DNA of 50,958 bases from a bacterium (GCA_029977865.1 JAPOKA010000012.1:1-50958); one strand, 5' to 3'; counted from the first letter of the stretch, positions 34,562 through 43,404 are shown. Translations and numbers: made by a program. Notes: generated by a model from the letters alone, not told the origin.

Positions 34562-36819
34562 ATCCGCTGCGACGCATGCGGCTCGAGGTGCTGCTGCTCT
34601 CGGAGTTGGCGATCGCCGCCTTCTGCGTCAGCCAGCGCTCGATCGGGCTGTTTCTCCTCGCGGGCGGTCTCGCGGCCCTGAGCTGGTACGTGGTGGAGGG
34701 CCCGCGGGCACGAATCATGCCCCGCTGGCTGAATCGGACCCTGATGTCGGCGATCGTCGCCTACAGCGCGTGGGACTGGTTCGCCTCACCCGATCCCGCT
34801 GGTGCGTTGTCGGTGCTCGGTCGGTTCGCGATGTGGCTCGCGGTGCTCAAGCTCTACGAGGTGCGCCGCGCCCGCGATGACGCGCAGCTGCTCGCGCTCT
34901 CTGCGGTCCTGGTGGTGAGCGGCACCTTGCATACCGCCGACCTGCTCTTCGCGGTGCTGCTGTTCGTCTATTGCCTTGAGGCGGTGCGGGTCGCGATGCT
35001 GGTCCAGTTGCGAGTCGTGCGGGAGAGCTCGAACGTCCCCGGCGGGCCGGTCGCCGGCCGGCGCTTTCCCGCCCAGCTTCGCGGGACCGCCTGGCTGACC
35101 TCGGTGGGAGCGATCGGGGTGGCGATGGTGGTCTTCGTGCTCTTCCCGCGACGACTCGATCCCCAGGGCGACCGCCTCGTCGGGGCGACTCCGGTCTCCG
35201 GGTTCGTCGAGGAGGTCGATCTCTTCAGTGGTGATCGGATCAATGAGAGCCGTCGAGAAGTCCTGAGCGTGCGCTGGCTCGATCGGGCTGGCGAGTCATT
35301 GGAGTTCTCGAAGCCGATGCTGCTTCGAGGTTCGGTGATGAGCGACTACCTGCCCGCGTCGCACCGCTGGACCGTGGCGCCTGGGGCTCGGCGGACGAGA
35401 ACGGTGACGGTGCGTTCGGATCTGGAGATGACCCCGCTTTCGCTGCCCCCGGTGAGACCGAGGAGCGAGACCTACCGTCAGCAGGTGAACATGAAGTCGA
35501 TTGTGAGCGACGTCGTCTTCGCGGCGCTCAACCCGATCGGAATCTCCGCCGGTGAGCGCCGCAGCTTCGCCTTCGACGTCGAGTCTTTCGTGATTCGCGA
35601 ACTGGGGCTTGAGAGGGTCAGCCGCCTTCAGCAGTACGAGGTGCAGATCGAGCCGTTCCCAGGTCCCGACACCTTGGCGCCGTTGTTCGGAGCGAATGGG
35701 GCATTGATCCCGCCGCTGCCGGACTTCCCGGTAGCCCGCATTCGCGAGATCGCGGAAGCGGCGCTGGCGGAGCAGAATCCTCCCAACCTGCCTCCTGCGG
35801 CGGCCGCCGCCGTCGATCCCGCGCAGCGCTGGGTCCGCAATCGAATCATCTCGCGGACGCTGGAGACCTGGCTTCGGGACGGTGGCCGATTCGCGTACAC
35901 CACCGATCTCAGCTCCTTCGTCCGGACCCTCGACGAGGATCCGATCGTGTCATTCCTCGATCGCCAGCGATTCGGCCACTGCGAGTACTTCGCCTCCGCC
36001 CTCACTGCGCTTTGCCAGTCGGTCGGCGTCGATGCACGGCTGGTGACCGGGTACATCGCCATGGAGTGGGATCCCAGCACCGCGCAGTATGTGGTTCGGG
36101 AGTCCCATGCTCACGCCTGGGTGGAGGTGCGCCTGGGCGGGTACTACTGGAGCCCGCTCGATCCCACCCCGACGGAGAGTCTCGAGGCGATGGCTGCCAT
36201 GCGAAGGAGTTGGCTCGACGATTGGCGCTGGGTCTACGACCGGGTCGACCTCTTCTGGAACAGCCGCATCGTCAGCTACGACGGATTTGTGCAGGCTTCG
36301 TTGGCCGATCGCCTGGCGCAGGCTTGGTCGGACCGCCTTGGCGGTCTCACCGAGGGATTTCGACGGCGGTTCGATTCGATGACCTCCGGACTGAGGCTCG
36401 GAAGCGCCGCCGCCACCTGGGTAGGCGCGATCGTGGTCATGCTCGCCGCTGGATTGGCGGCGCTGACCATCACTCTGGGGCGACGAAGATGGATCCGTCG
36501 CCGTGCCGGCCTGCCCCGAGCCGCCCCCCGCGGAGACGTGGCGGCCGCGGAGCTGCTCATCGAGGCGATGGAGGCCTGGGCTCGAGCGGGTTGGGTCCGT
36601 CCGGCGTGGCAGCCGCCGCGCAGCTTTCTTGCTTCGCTGCCGGTCTCGAGCGTCGATGCGATCGCCGATACCCGGGCGCTGATCGACCTCTACTACCGCG
36701 TGCGTTTCGCGGGGTCGCCCGCGGGAGTCACGGAATTGCGGCGAAGTCGCTTGCGGCTGAAACGGTTGCGCGAGTCCCTTTCGTCTGGCCCCCTGGGCAT
36801 GACCGGTGCGGCGGTGTGA
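34558..36819 (+). CDS. TgpA-type membrane transglutaminase
   Basis: 753 aa. The N-terminal ~200 residues carry several transmembrane helices (LLLSELAIAAFCV, IGLFLLAGGLAALSWYV, LFAVLLFVYCLEAV, SVGAIGVAMVVFVLFP). The periplasmic part contains the transglutaminase-like core with a complete catalytic triad: Cys in RFGHCEYFASALTALCQ, His in SHAHAWVEVRLG and Asp in WSPLDPTPTE. A further helix (WVGAIVVMLAAGLAALTI) and a cytoplasmic DUF4129-like tail (EAWARAGWVRPAWQPPRSFL) complete the TgpA layout. TgpA is essential in Pseudomonas aeruginosa and related proteins act on surface peptides. The start ATG overlaps the previous stop. A strong hairpin ends the operon. Confidence 0.93.
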   Translation: MNPLRRMRLEVLLLSELAIAAFCVSQRSIGLFLLAGGLAALSWYVVEGPRARIMPRWLNRTLMSAIVAYSAWDWFASPDPAGALSVLGRFAMWLAVLKLYEVRRARDDAQLLALSAVLVVSGTLHTADLLFAVLLFVYCLEAVRVAMLVQLRVVRESSNVPGGPVAGRRFPAQLRGTAWLTSVGAIGVAMVVFVLFPRRLDPQGDRLVGATPVSGFVEEVDLFSGDRINESRREVLSVRWLDRAGESLEFSKPMLLRGSVMSDYLPASHRWTVAPGARRTRTVTVRSDLEMTPLSLPPVRPRSETYRQQVNMKSIVSDVVFAALNPIGISAGERRSFAFDVESFVIRELGLERVSRLQQYEVQIEPFPGPDTLAPLFGANGALIPPLPDFPVARIREIAEAALAEQNPPNLPPAAAAAVDPAQRWVRNRIISRTLETWLRDGGRFAYTTDLSSFVRTLDEDPIVSFLDRQRFGHCEYFASALTALCQSVGVDARLVTGYIAMEWDPSTAQYVVRESHAHAWVEVRLGGYYWSPLDPTPTESLEAMAAMRRSWLDDWRWVYDRVDLFWNSRIVSYDGFVQASLADRLAQAWSDRLGGLTEGFRRRFDSMTSGLRLGSAAATWVGAIVVMLAAGLAALTITLGRRRWIRRRAGLPRAAPRGDVAAAELLIEAMEAWARAGWVRPAWQPPRSFLASLPVSSVDAIADTRALIDLYYRVRFAGSPAGVTELRRSRLRLKRLRESLSSGPLGMTGAAV

Positions 36820-36842
36820 AGTTCGGCAACTTCTCGCACCGC
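36811..36842 (+). terminator. Hairpin terminator spanning the TgpA stop codon
   Basis: GCGGTG-T-GAAGTT-CGGC-AACTTC-TCG-CACCGC: a 12-bp stem with a small internal loop and a 4-nt CGGC loop. The stop codon TGA lies within the left arm. No U tract follows. Confidence 0.55.
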
Positions 36843-36970
36843 CCCGGGCTCGGTTGGCACAACTTGTCCTGAAGGCAAGCCGAGGGGTGGCCGAGATCCA
36901 TGAATCCACCGGAGTGCCCCGTCGCCATGTGGCGGTGAGGTCCATCCGCTGCCGCCGTCGGAGCCGAGCC

Positions 36971-37870
36971 GTGCCTGCATTCCGTTCCCGGACCCTTCAC
37001 TGGCGCCGCAATCTCGATCAGCTCGCCCGTCGCGGCGGCACCCTCGAGGTGGCACTCGCTCCTGCAGGTCTCGCCACCGACACCCAGGAGAGCGGGTCGG
37101 TGGTAGGGGCGGACTTCATCTGGAAGTTGCGGATCCATCGACTCTGCGAGGAGTGGATCGAACTCGAGGCTCCGGAACTGCTGCAGCGGATTGTGCCCAC
37201 GCCAGCGGGTGTCGAGGTTGCTGGAGCAATCGTGGTGGGACCCAACCGATGGCTCTTCCGAACCGAGTGCCTCGGATCAGGCGGCATGACCGCGGTTCAC
37301 GGGCGCCCGGCGGCGACGATTCGGCTGCGCATGCCGACCGAGGTCGAACGCACCCGTCGAAGCCACCTTCGGGTGGAGGCGATCAGCCTGCAGTTGCCCA
37401 AGGTGCGGATCTGGCCGTTGCTCGATCGCGAGTCGATTCGACCGGTGCAACGCTCGCTCGCCTTGGCGGTGGAGCAACTCGACGCCGGCAAGCGCCTTGA
37501 GTCGCGCGACTGGGAGGCGGAGAGCCTGCGTCCCCAGCTCGGACCCGAGTTCTCCGCCACGCTGATGAACCTCGGCGGCGGCGGCGTGGGTCTGCGGGTC
37601 GAGCCCGAGTGCGGGTCGCTGCTCTCCAACCACGGTCGATTCTGGATCGAGATCGATCTGCGGCCGGAGAGCCCATTGCCGCTCGGGGTCACGGTGCGGG
37701 TCGCCCATCAGCATCTCGAGGCCGCCGGCACCGTCTACGCCGGGTGCGCCTTCGACTTCACCGCCGATGCCGACCACGCGAAGCTGGTGGCGCGGCAGGT
37801 GCTCGGCGCCGTGGCCGCTCGACAGGTCCGGCAGCGTCGCGGCGAGGAGCCGCAGCGCCGCGCGGCCTGA
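36971..37870 (+). CDS. PilZ-domain protein (YcgR-like)
   Basis: 299 aa. An N-terminal beta-rich half (LHWRRNLDQLARRGG, DFIWKLRIHRLCEEWIELEAP, GPNRWLFRTECLG) resembles the YcgR N-terminal domain. The C-terminal half is a PilZ domain: the first c-di-GMP motif is RTRRSHLR (residues 127-134), and the second, N200-L-G-G-G-G, has Asn and Gly where D/NxSxxG is usual. Binding of c-di-GMP is thus likely but not assured. The GTG at 36971 has GGAG 7 nt upstream and is preferred over an ATG at 36806, which lies inside the previous gene. The stop abuts that of pabB on the other strand, with no gap. Confidence 0.75.
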   Translation: MPAFRSRTLHWRRNLDQLARRGGTLEVALAPAGLATDTQESGSVVGADFIWKLRIHRLCEEWIELEAPELLQRIVPTPAGVEVAGAIVVGPNRWLFRTECLGSGGMTAVHGRPAATIRLRMPTEVERTRRSHLRVEAISLQLPKVRIWPLLDRESIRPVQRSLALAVEQLDAGKRLESRDWEAESLRPQLGPEFSATLMNLGGGGVGLRVEPECGSLLSNHGRFWIEIDLRPESPLPLGVTVRVAHQHLEAAGTVYAGCAFDFTADADHAKLVARQVLGAVAARQVRQRRGEEPQRRAA

Positions 37871-39196
37871 TCAACTCGGGCCCCGCGACGACCAGCGGTC
37901 GAGGACCTCGGCCTTGGTGCGGCGCTCCGCGGCCTCGGCGCGCGGATCGCTGTCGGCCACGATGCCGCAACCGGCGAAGTACTCGACGGACCAGATCTCC
38001 GATGGCGAGGTGGCGACTCGCCGCAACACCGCGGTGCGGATCGCGACGTTGAGCAGCAGATCTCCGTTGCAGTCGAGGCTGCCGAGGCTCCCGCAGTAGA
38101 ACCCGCGCTGATGCGGCTCGAGGGTCTCGATCACCTGCATGGCCCGGATCTTGGGCGCGCCGGTGACCGATCCGGGCGGAAAGGTCGCGGCAAGGAGCGC
38201 CGCCGGCGAGACCTCGGCGCGAAGCCGTCCACGGATCTCCGCCACCGCGTGCAGCACGGTGGGGTGCGCTTCGAATCGGCGAGCCTCGGTGACTTCAACC
38301 GATCCAGACCGGCACACTCGACCGAGGTCGTTGCGCATCAGGTCGACGATCATCGCCAGCTCGGAGGCCTCCTTGGAAGATCGGGCGAATTCGTCCAGAT
38401 CGCATCCCAGCGGGCGGGTGCCCTTGATGGGACGAGTCACGACCCGGCCCTCGCGGTCGCAGTGAAGGAAGAGCTCCGGACTCAGCGAGAGCACCGCGAG
38501 GTCCGGTGCGAGCTCGACGTAGCCGCCGAATCGCGCCGATCCGCCGGCGAGCACCCTCGCTGCGAGGTCGCGGGCTCTTCCCTCGAGGGTGGCGCTGAAG
38601 CGCTCGGAGAGGTTCACCTGGAAGATGTCGCCGGCGTGCACCAGTTCGACGCCCTCGGCCACCGTCGCCGCGAAGGCATCGTCGCCGTGATCCGCCACGA
38701 GCGGCGTGAGCCGAAACGAGTTCGCCGGAGCCGCGGAGGCGCCGGTCTCGGCGCTGCTTCGAACGAGGCGGCGGATCGTCGAAGGGTCGAGCGAGGCGAT
38801 CCAGGCGTCGGGAAGCGAGGTCGCGCTCGGTCGGGAGTCTCGCCGCGCCGTCGGCTCCAGTCGGCGGCCGAGCTGGTACCCCAGCAGCACCACCTTGGAG
38901 GTTGGGTCGGTGTCCCCGGTCCCGACCCGCGGATCCGGAAGCTCGCACTCGAGGAAGTCCAGAACCCGTTGCCGATCGGCCGCACGTTCGATTCGGTCAC
39001 AACTTCCATCCTGCGCTTCGGCCTCGAGCGTGGCGGCGTGGCGGGGTTCGCCGACGAGCACGGCGCGGGGAACGTCGGCGTCGAGTCCGCATGGCACCAT
39101 CGCCACCGGCCGATCCGGCGGCCATTGCCGCAGGAGCGTGGCTGGGTCACCGACCGCCTGCGCGACCGGATCGAGCGAACTCGCGGAGGCGGACAT
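37871..39196 (-). CDS. pabB: Aminodeoxychorismate synthase component I
   Basis: Converts chorismate and ammonia to 4-amino-4-deoxychorismate, for folate. 441 aa. The chorismate-binding core is clear: GDIFQVNLSERFSA, the motif TRPIKGTRPLG, whose Lys is the mark of PabB (anthranilate synthase has PIAGT), MIVDLMRNDLGRVC, HAVAEIRGRL, PPGSVTGAPKIRAM and CGIVADSDPRAEAAE. The glutamine amidotransferase partner (pabA) and pabC are not in the window. The ATG at 39196 follows TACGCT by exactly 6 nt, so the mRNA is probably leaderless. Confidence 0.93.
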   Translation of the reverse strand: MSASASSLDPVAQAVGDPATLLRQWPPDRPVAMVPCGLDADVPRAVLVGEPRHAATLEAEAQDGSCDRIERAADRQRVLDFLECELPDPRVGTGDTDPTSKVVLLGYQLGRRLEPTARRDSRPSATSLPDAWIASLDPSTIRRLVRSSAETGASAAPANSFRLTPLVADHGDDAFAATVAEGVELVHAGDIFQVNLSERFSATLEGRARDLAARVLAGGSARFGGYVELAPDLAVLSLSPELFLHCDREGRVVTRPIKGTRPLGCDLDEFARSSKEASELAMIVDLMRNDLGRVCRSGSVEVTEARRFEAHPTVLHAVAEIRGRLRAEVSPAALLAATFPPGSVTGAPKIRAMQVIETLEPHQRGFYCGSLGSLDCNGDLLLNVAIRTAVLRRVATSPSEIWSVEYFAGCGIVADSDPRAEAAERRTKAEVLDRWSSRGPS

Positions 39197-39202
39197 GCGG
39201 CA

Positions 39203-39208
39203 AGCGTA
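39203..39208 (-). promoter_or_regulatory. -10 element TACGCT, leaderless pabB
   Basis: TACGCT on the minus strand ends 6 nt before the ATG at 39196. It stands about 30 bp from the divergent TAGACT of ppdK. Confidence 0.6.
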
Positions 39209-39237
39209 GCGAGGGGAGGAGGGCGGCAGGCGACTGA

Positions 39238-39243
39238 TAGACT
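39238..39243 (+). promoter_or_regulatory. -10 element TAGACT upstream of ppdK
   Basis: TAGACT predicts a start near 39250 and a leader of about 60 nt before the ATG at 39311. Confidence 0.4.
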
Positions 39244-39310
39244 CCCGGATTCCCCGCGCTCGGAGAGGACTGCGAACCGAGCCGGGCGATCCTGAAACGC
39301 CACACTCCCC

Positions 39311-42052
39311 ATGAAGAGAAGAACCACCATGCCAGTCGCCGCGCCCCGCGCCCCTCGCCGCACTGCACGCTCCGCCCGCACCAGCGCCGCTTCGCGCGGC
39401 CGCGGCGGATCCGGTTCGAAGATGGTCTACTCGTTCGGCCCGTCGCGCTGCGATGGAAATGCCGGGCAGAAGCTCCTGCTCGGCGGCAAGGGCGCCAACC
39501 TCGCCGACATGACTTCGATCGGGCTCCCGGTGCCTCCCGGGTTCACCATCACCACCGAGACCTGCGCCGCCTACGAGCAGGGCGGCGGTCGCCTTCCCAG
39601 CGGGCTCATGAAGCAGGTCGCGACCGCGATCGCGCAGCTCGAGAAGGAGACCGGCAAGCGGTTCGGCAGTTCAAGCAATCCGCTGCTGGTCTCGGTGCGC
39701 TCGGGCGCGGCGGTGTCGATGCCCGGCATGATGGACACCATCCTCAACCTCGGACTCAACGACTCCGCGGTGGTGGGGCTCTCCAAGCTGACCGGCAACG
39801 ACCGCTTCGCCTTCGACGCCTATCGCCGGCTGATCAACATGTTCGGCGACGTGGTGATGGATGTGCACCATCACCACTTCGAGGAGGCCTTCGACCGCAT
39901 CAAGAAGACCTACGGCGTCGAGCAGGACACCGAGGTCCCGGCGGAGGGCCTGCAGGAGCTCTGCGATGCCTACAAGGCGGTCTATCGCCGCCACGTGGGC
40001 AGCGACTTCCCGCAGGATCCGCTGCGGCAACTCGAACTGGCGATCGAGGCGGTGTTCAAGAGCTGGAACAAGCCCACCGCCATCTCCTACCGCACCATCA
40101 ACGGCATCAAGGGACTCGCCGGCACCGCGGTGAACGTGCAGAGCATGGTCTTCGGCAACATGGGCGACGACTCCGGCACCGGGGTCGCCTTCACTCGCAA
40201 CCCGTCGACCGGCGAGAACACCTTCTACGGCGAGTTCCTCGTCAATGCCCAGGGCGAGGACGTGGTGGCCGGCATCCGCACGCCGCGGCCGCTGTCGGAG
40301 ATGGGTCGCTGGAACCGGCAGGTCACGCGGCAACTCGACTCGATCCGCAAGACGCTCGAGAAGCACTATCGCGACATGCAGGACATCGAGTTCACCATCG
40401 AGCGCGGTCGGCTCTACATGCTGCAGACCCGCAACGGCAAGCGCACCGGAGCCGCGGCGGTTCGGATCGCGGTCGAGATGGTGAAAGAGCGGCTGATCGA
40501 TCGCCCCACCGCGCTGCGGAGGATCCCCGCCGCCGACATCACCCAGTTGCTGCTGCCGAGATTCGACGAGGCCGCCAAGAAGAAGTCCGCTCCGATCGCC
40601 AAGGGCCTGCCCGCATCGCCGGGTGCCGCGTGCGGACGCCTCGCCTTCTCGGCGGAAGAGGCGGTCGAGCGGACCCTGAAGGGAGAGTCGGTGCTGCTGG
40701 TGCGCAAGGAGACCTCGCCCGAGGACGTCGAGGGCATGCACCACGCCGCCGGGATCCTCACCTCGACCGGAGGCATGACCAGCCACGCGGCGGTGGTGGC
40801 AAGAGGTTGGGGCAAGTGCTGCGTCGCCGGCGCGGGAGCGCTCTCGATCGACGCGGCGAAGGGGCAGGTGCGAATCGGCGATCGCGTCTACGGCCGCAAG
40901 GACACCTTCTCGATCGACGGTTCGACCGGCGAAGTGATGCTCGGCGAGATCGCCCGCATCGTCCCGAGCAAGGTGCCGGGCGACCTTTCCACCGTGCTCG
41001 CGTGGGCCGACGCCGCAGCGCGGCTGAAGGTGCGAGCCAACGCCGACACCCCCGAGGACGCCGCGCGGGCCCGGTCGTTCGGCGCGGTGGGGATCGGACT
41101 CTGCCGAACCGAGCACATGTTCTTCGAGGGCGAGCGCATCGCCGCGATGCGGGAGATGATCCTCGCGGACAGTCCCCGCGAGCGCGAGAAGGCGCTCGCG
41201 AAGCTCCTTCCATTCCAGCGGAAGGACTTCGTCGGCATCTTCACCGCGATGAAGGGATATCCGGTCACGGTGCGGCTGCTCGATCCGCCGCTGCACGAGT
41301 TCGTGCCCCACGACGACGCGGCCCAGAAGGATCTCTCCAAGCGCACCGGCGTGCCGGTGGGTGAGATCCGCCGCCGCATTGCGATGCTGCACGAGCAGAA
41401 TCCGATGCTCGGCCACCGCGGGTGTCGACTCGCGGTGACCTACCCCGAGATCCTGCGGATGCAGGTGCGGGCGATCGTCGAGGCGGCGATCGCATGCCGA
41501 GGACGCAAGATCGACGCCCGGCCGGAGATCATGATTCCGCTCGTCGGAACCCGGGCCGAACTCGCGTCCCTGCGGACGCTCACCCTCGAGACGATCGCTG
41601 AAGTTCGCGCCGCCAAGAAGTTCCGCGGCACCCTCGACATCCCCGTCGGCACCATGATCGAGATCCCGCGGGCGGCGCTCACCGCCGACGAGGTCGCAGA
41701 GGTCGCGGACTTCTTCTCCTTCGGGACCAACGATCTGACCCAGATGGCCTTTGGATTCAGCCGCGACGACATCAACACCTTCCTGCCGGCCTACCTCGAG
41801 CAGGGGCTGCTCGAGGCCGATCCCTTCCAGTCCATCGATCAGGGTGGCGTCGGCCAGCTGGTGCGGATGGCCTGCGAGAAGGGACGCCACACCCGCAAGG
41901 CGCTCAAGCTCGGCATCTGCGGCGAGCACGGCGGCGATCCGACCTCGATCCGCTTCTTCGACGACTGCAACCTCGACTACGTGAGTTGCTCGCCCTTCCG
42001 CGTCCCGGTGGCGCGGCTCGTGGCGGCCCAGTCGACCCTCGAGCGAGCCTGA
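39311..42052 (+). CDS. ppdK: Pyruvate, phosphate dikinase
   Basis: Reversibly links pyruvate, ATP and phosphate to PEP, AMP and pyrophosphate, acting in glycolysis or gluconeogenesis. 913 aa. Domains in order: N-terminal ATP-grasp (GGKGANLADMTSIGLPVPPG, SVRSGAAVSMPGMMDTILNL, MVFGNMGDDSGTGVAFTRNP), the swivelling phosphohistidine domain (GILTSTGGMTSHAAVVARG with the catalytic His) and the C-terminal PEP/pyruvate barrel (GLCRTEHMFF, MLGHRGCRLAVTYPEI, FSFGTNDLTQMAFGFSRDD, GICGEHGGDP with the catalytic Cys). A basic, Arg/Ala-rich N-terminal extension of ~37 residues is unusual. A second ATG at 39329, 10 nt after GAAGAG, could be the true start. Confidence 0.95.
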   Translation: MKRRTTMPVAAPRAPRRTARSARTSAASRGRGGSGSKMVYSFGPSRCDGNAGQKLLLGGKGANLADMTSIGLPVPPGFTITTETCAAYEQGGGRLPSGLMKQVATAIAQLEKETGKRFGSSSNPLLVSVRSGAAVSMPGMMDTILNLGLNDSAVVGLSKLTGNDRFAFDAYRRLINMFGDVVMDVHHHHFEEAFDRIKKTYGVEQDTEVPAEGLQELCDAYKAVYRRHVGSDFPQDPLRQLELAIEAVFKSWNKPTAISYRTINGIKGLAGTAVNVQSMVFGNMGDDSGTGVAFTRNPSTGENTFYGEFLVNAQGEDVVAGIRTPRPLSEMGRWNRQVTRQLDSIRKTLEKHYRDMQDIEFTIERGRLYMLQTRNGKRTGAAAVRIAVEMVKERLIDRPTALRRIPAADITQLLLPRFDEAAKKKSAPIAKGLPASPGAACGRLAFSAEEAVERTLKGESVLLVRKETSPEDVEGMHHAAGILTSTGGMTSHAAVVARGWGKCCVAGAGALSIDAAKGQVRIGDRVYGRKDTFSIDGSTGEVMLGEIARIVPSKVPGDLSTVLAWADAAARLKVRANADTPEDAARARSFGAVGIGLCRTEHMFFEGERIAAMREMILADSPREREKALAKLLPFQRKDFVGIFTAMKGYPVTVRLLDPPLHEFVPHDDAAQKDLSKRTGVPVGEIRRRIAMLHEQNPMLGHRGCRLAVTYPEILRMQVRAIVEAAIACRGRKIDARPEIMIPLVGTRAELASLRTLTLETIAEVRAAKKFRGTLDIPVGTMIEIPRAALTADEVAEVADFFSFGTNDLTQMAFGFSRDDINTFLPAYLEQGLLEADPFQSIDQGGVGQLVRMACEKGRHTRKALKLGICGEHGGDPTSIRFFDDCNLDYVSCSPFRVPVARLVAAQSTLERA

Positions 42053-42091
42053 CTCGGGGGCCGTTGGAGTCAGCTGGACTGAGATGCAACG

Positions 42092-42119
42092 CGAGGCGGC
42101 GGCCGGAGCCGCCGCCTCG
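42092..42119. terminator. Bidirectional terminator between ppdK and tRNA-Ser
   Basis: A perfect 12-bp GC stem (42092-42103 with 42108-42119) with the loop CGGA, 39 nt past the ppdK stop and 5 nt from the tRNA 3' end on the opposite strand. Confidence 0.65.
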
Positions 42120-42123
42120 TCAG

Positions 42124-42213
42124 CGGACAGGGCGGGATTCGAACCCGCGATAGGGGGATTCCCCCTATGCCGGTTTAGCAAACCGGTGCCTTCAGCCGCT
42201 CGGCCACCTGTCC
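42124..42213 (-). tRNA. tRNA-Ser (anticodon GCU)
   Basis: 90-nt class II tRNA. Acceptor stem GGACAGG/CCTGTCC with discriminator G at 42124; D-arm TGGCCGAG; anticodon stem CCGGT/ACCGG with loop TTGCTAA (GCU at 42179-42177), reading AGC/AGU; a long variable arm (TAGGGGG-AAT-CCCCCTA), the hallmark of tRNA-Ser; T-arm GCGGG-TTCGAAT-CCCGC. The 3' CCA is not encoded. Confidence 0.97.
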
Positions 42214-42403
42214 GGAGGCGGGGAGTGTCGTGTCGGCGGATCGGCGAGTCAACTTGAGGCCGCGAAACGGATCGCCTGCGGGCTTCGTTCCATCGCTGCG
42301 CGGACCACCACGCGTGGCGACCGCGGGGAAGCGTTGGCGGCGGTCGGGCTCCGAGGCTGATCGCGTCGAGGACCGCGGCCGCGTGGCCGGTCGGAGCGGT
42401 CGG

Positions 42404-42409
42404 TATTCT
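42404..42409 (+). promoter_or_regulatory. -10 element TATTCT, leaderless operon start
   Basis: TATTCT ends exactly 6 nt before the ATG at 42416; no SD. The gap 42214-42403 shows no other feature. Confidence 0.6.
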
Positions 42410-42415
42410 TCCGCC

Positions 42416-42916
42416 ATGTCGAAACCAACTTCGACGGGAGGCTCGAGCGGTGGGTGGCGAGGTTTCGGGCTCGCCGTGGCGTGTCTCGCGATTGCGGTTG
42501 GTGCCGCCGGCTGTGCGGTCGGTTCCTGGCAGGCGGACTACGCCTCTGCCGACCCGGGAAGCCGAACCGCCGCGGTCGAGGCGACGATGCGGCGGTACCG
42601 ACCCGATCTCGACGCCGCGTTCGTGCCGCCCTTCGGCGATCCGCAGTTTCAAAGCGACCTCCGCTGGCTGGTGGTCATGCTCCAAAGCGACGATCCCGCG
42701 GTGCGTTTCGTGGCCATCGAGGCGCTGGCCTCGCTCGTCGGGGAGCGGCACGGCTACGCCGCCGCGAATCCGCTGCCAGAGCGTGCGGTCGCGGTGCAGC
42801 GTTGGACCGACTGGCTCTACGCGCGGGGTTTGGCGACCTCGTCAGTGCTTCCTCCCACCGGCCTGCTGCCTCCGCCAAGCGAGCCGACTTCCAACGCAGA
42901 CGCGAACTCGACGTGA
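42416..42916 (+). CDS. Small lipoprotein with a HEAT-like segment
   Basis: 166 aa. The ATG at 42416 opens a lipoprotein signal (GFGLAVACLAIAVGAAGC). The mature part is helical, with a HEAT-repeat-like stretch (WLVVMLQSDDPAVRFVAIEALASLVG) and then RWTDWLYARG; the tail is Pro/Ser-rich. HEAT-like helices usually serve in binding. Its stop overlaps the start of the kinase gene (GTGA), so it is translationally coupled to a regulatory pair and a lipid-transport permease. It could be a sensor or tether for them; that is inference. Confidence 0.75.
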   Translation: MSKPTSTGGSSGGWRGFGLAVACLAIAVGAAGCAVGSWQADYASADPGSRTAAVEATMRRYRPDLDAAFVPPFGDPQFQSDLRWLVVMLQSDDPAVRFVAIEALASLVGERHGYAAANPLPERAVAVQRWTDWLYARGLATSSVLPPTGLLPPPSEPTSNADANST

Positions 42917-43404
42917 GCGAACGTCCGCCCGAGATGCAGCTCTGCCTCTTGAGCCAGCCGCGGCTCCTCGGCTCGGTGCGGGCCCTGATCGAGACCCTTG
43001 CGGCGCGAATCGGGTTCTGCCAGCGCGGGTGCGGCGAACTGGTGCTCGCGGTCGACGAGGTCCTCACCAACATCATCCGGCACGGCTATGAGGGGGCCGA
43101 GGACGGGCGAATCTGGATCTCCTTCTGGTCGCTGCAGGAGCCGAGCGTCGGCATCCGCGTGGCGATCGAGGATCACCAGCAGGTCTTCGACCCGAGCGAG
43201 TTTCCCGAACGCGATCTTGAGGAGGTTCGCCCGGGCGGGTTGGGCCTCTCGTTGCTGAGAACACTCACCCGGTCCTGCCGTCACGAGGTTCGGCCCGAGG
43301 GAGGCATGCGCGTCGTCATCGAGAAGTTCTGCGAGGATGTCGGAGATTCTGAGGATCCCGAGTCAGGTGGCGAGAGCGCCGGCACCGAAGGAATGCACCC
43401 ATGA
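42913..43404 (+). CDS. RsbW-like ATP-binding serine kinase (anti-sigma factor type)
   Basis: 163 aa, GHKL ATPase fold. The N box is ELVLAVDEVLTNIIRHGY, followed by a G1-like segment (IEDHQQVFDPSEFP) and a G2 box (RPGGLGLSLLRTL). There is no dimerisation or sensor domain, so it is not a two-component histidine kinase but the small RsbW/SpoIIAB kind, which binds a sigma factor or phosphorylates a STAS partner. The GTG start overlaps the stop of the lipoprotein gene, and its own stop overlaps the STAS gene's ATG, the usual arrangement of partner-switch pairs. The first ~15 residues include an acidic C-terminal tail counterpart (DSEDPESGGES) at the other end. Confidence 0.87.
   Translation: MSERPPEMQLCLLSQPRLLGSVRALIETLAARIGFCQRGCGELVLAVDEVLTNIIRHGYEGAEDGRIWISFWSLQEPSVGIRVAIEDHQQVFDPSEFPERDLEEVRPGGLGLSLLRTLTRSCRHEVRPEGGMRVVIEKFCEDVGDSEDPESGGESAGTEGMHP

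Noticed and set aside
42124-42213. tRNA gene as an integration site for a mobile element
   Set aside because: tRNA-Ser genes are common integration sites, but no integrase, no repeat of the tRNA 3' end and no foreign-looking genes lie on either side.
39671-42751. 1026-aa open frame on the minus strand across ppdK, the tRNA and the next gene
   Set aside because: It runs antisense through ppdK and straight through a tRNA gene, and the protein shows no family features; only codon bias keeps it open.
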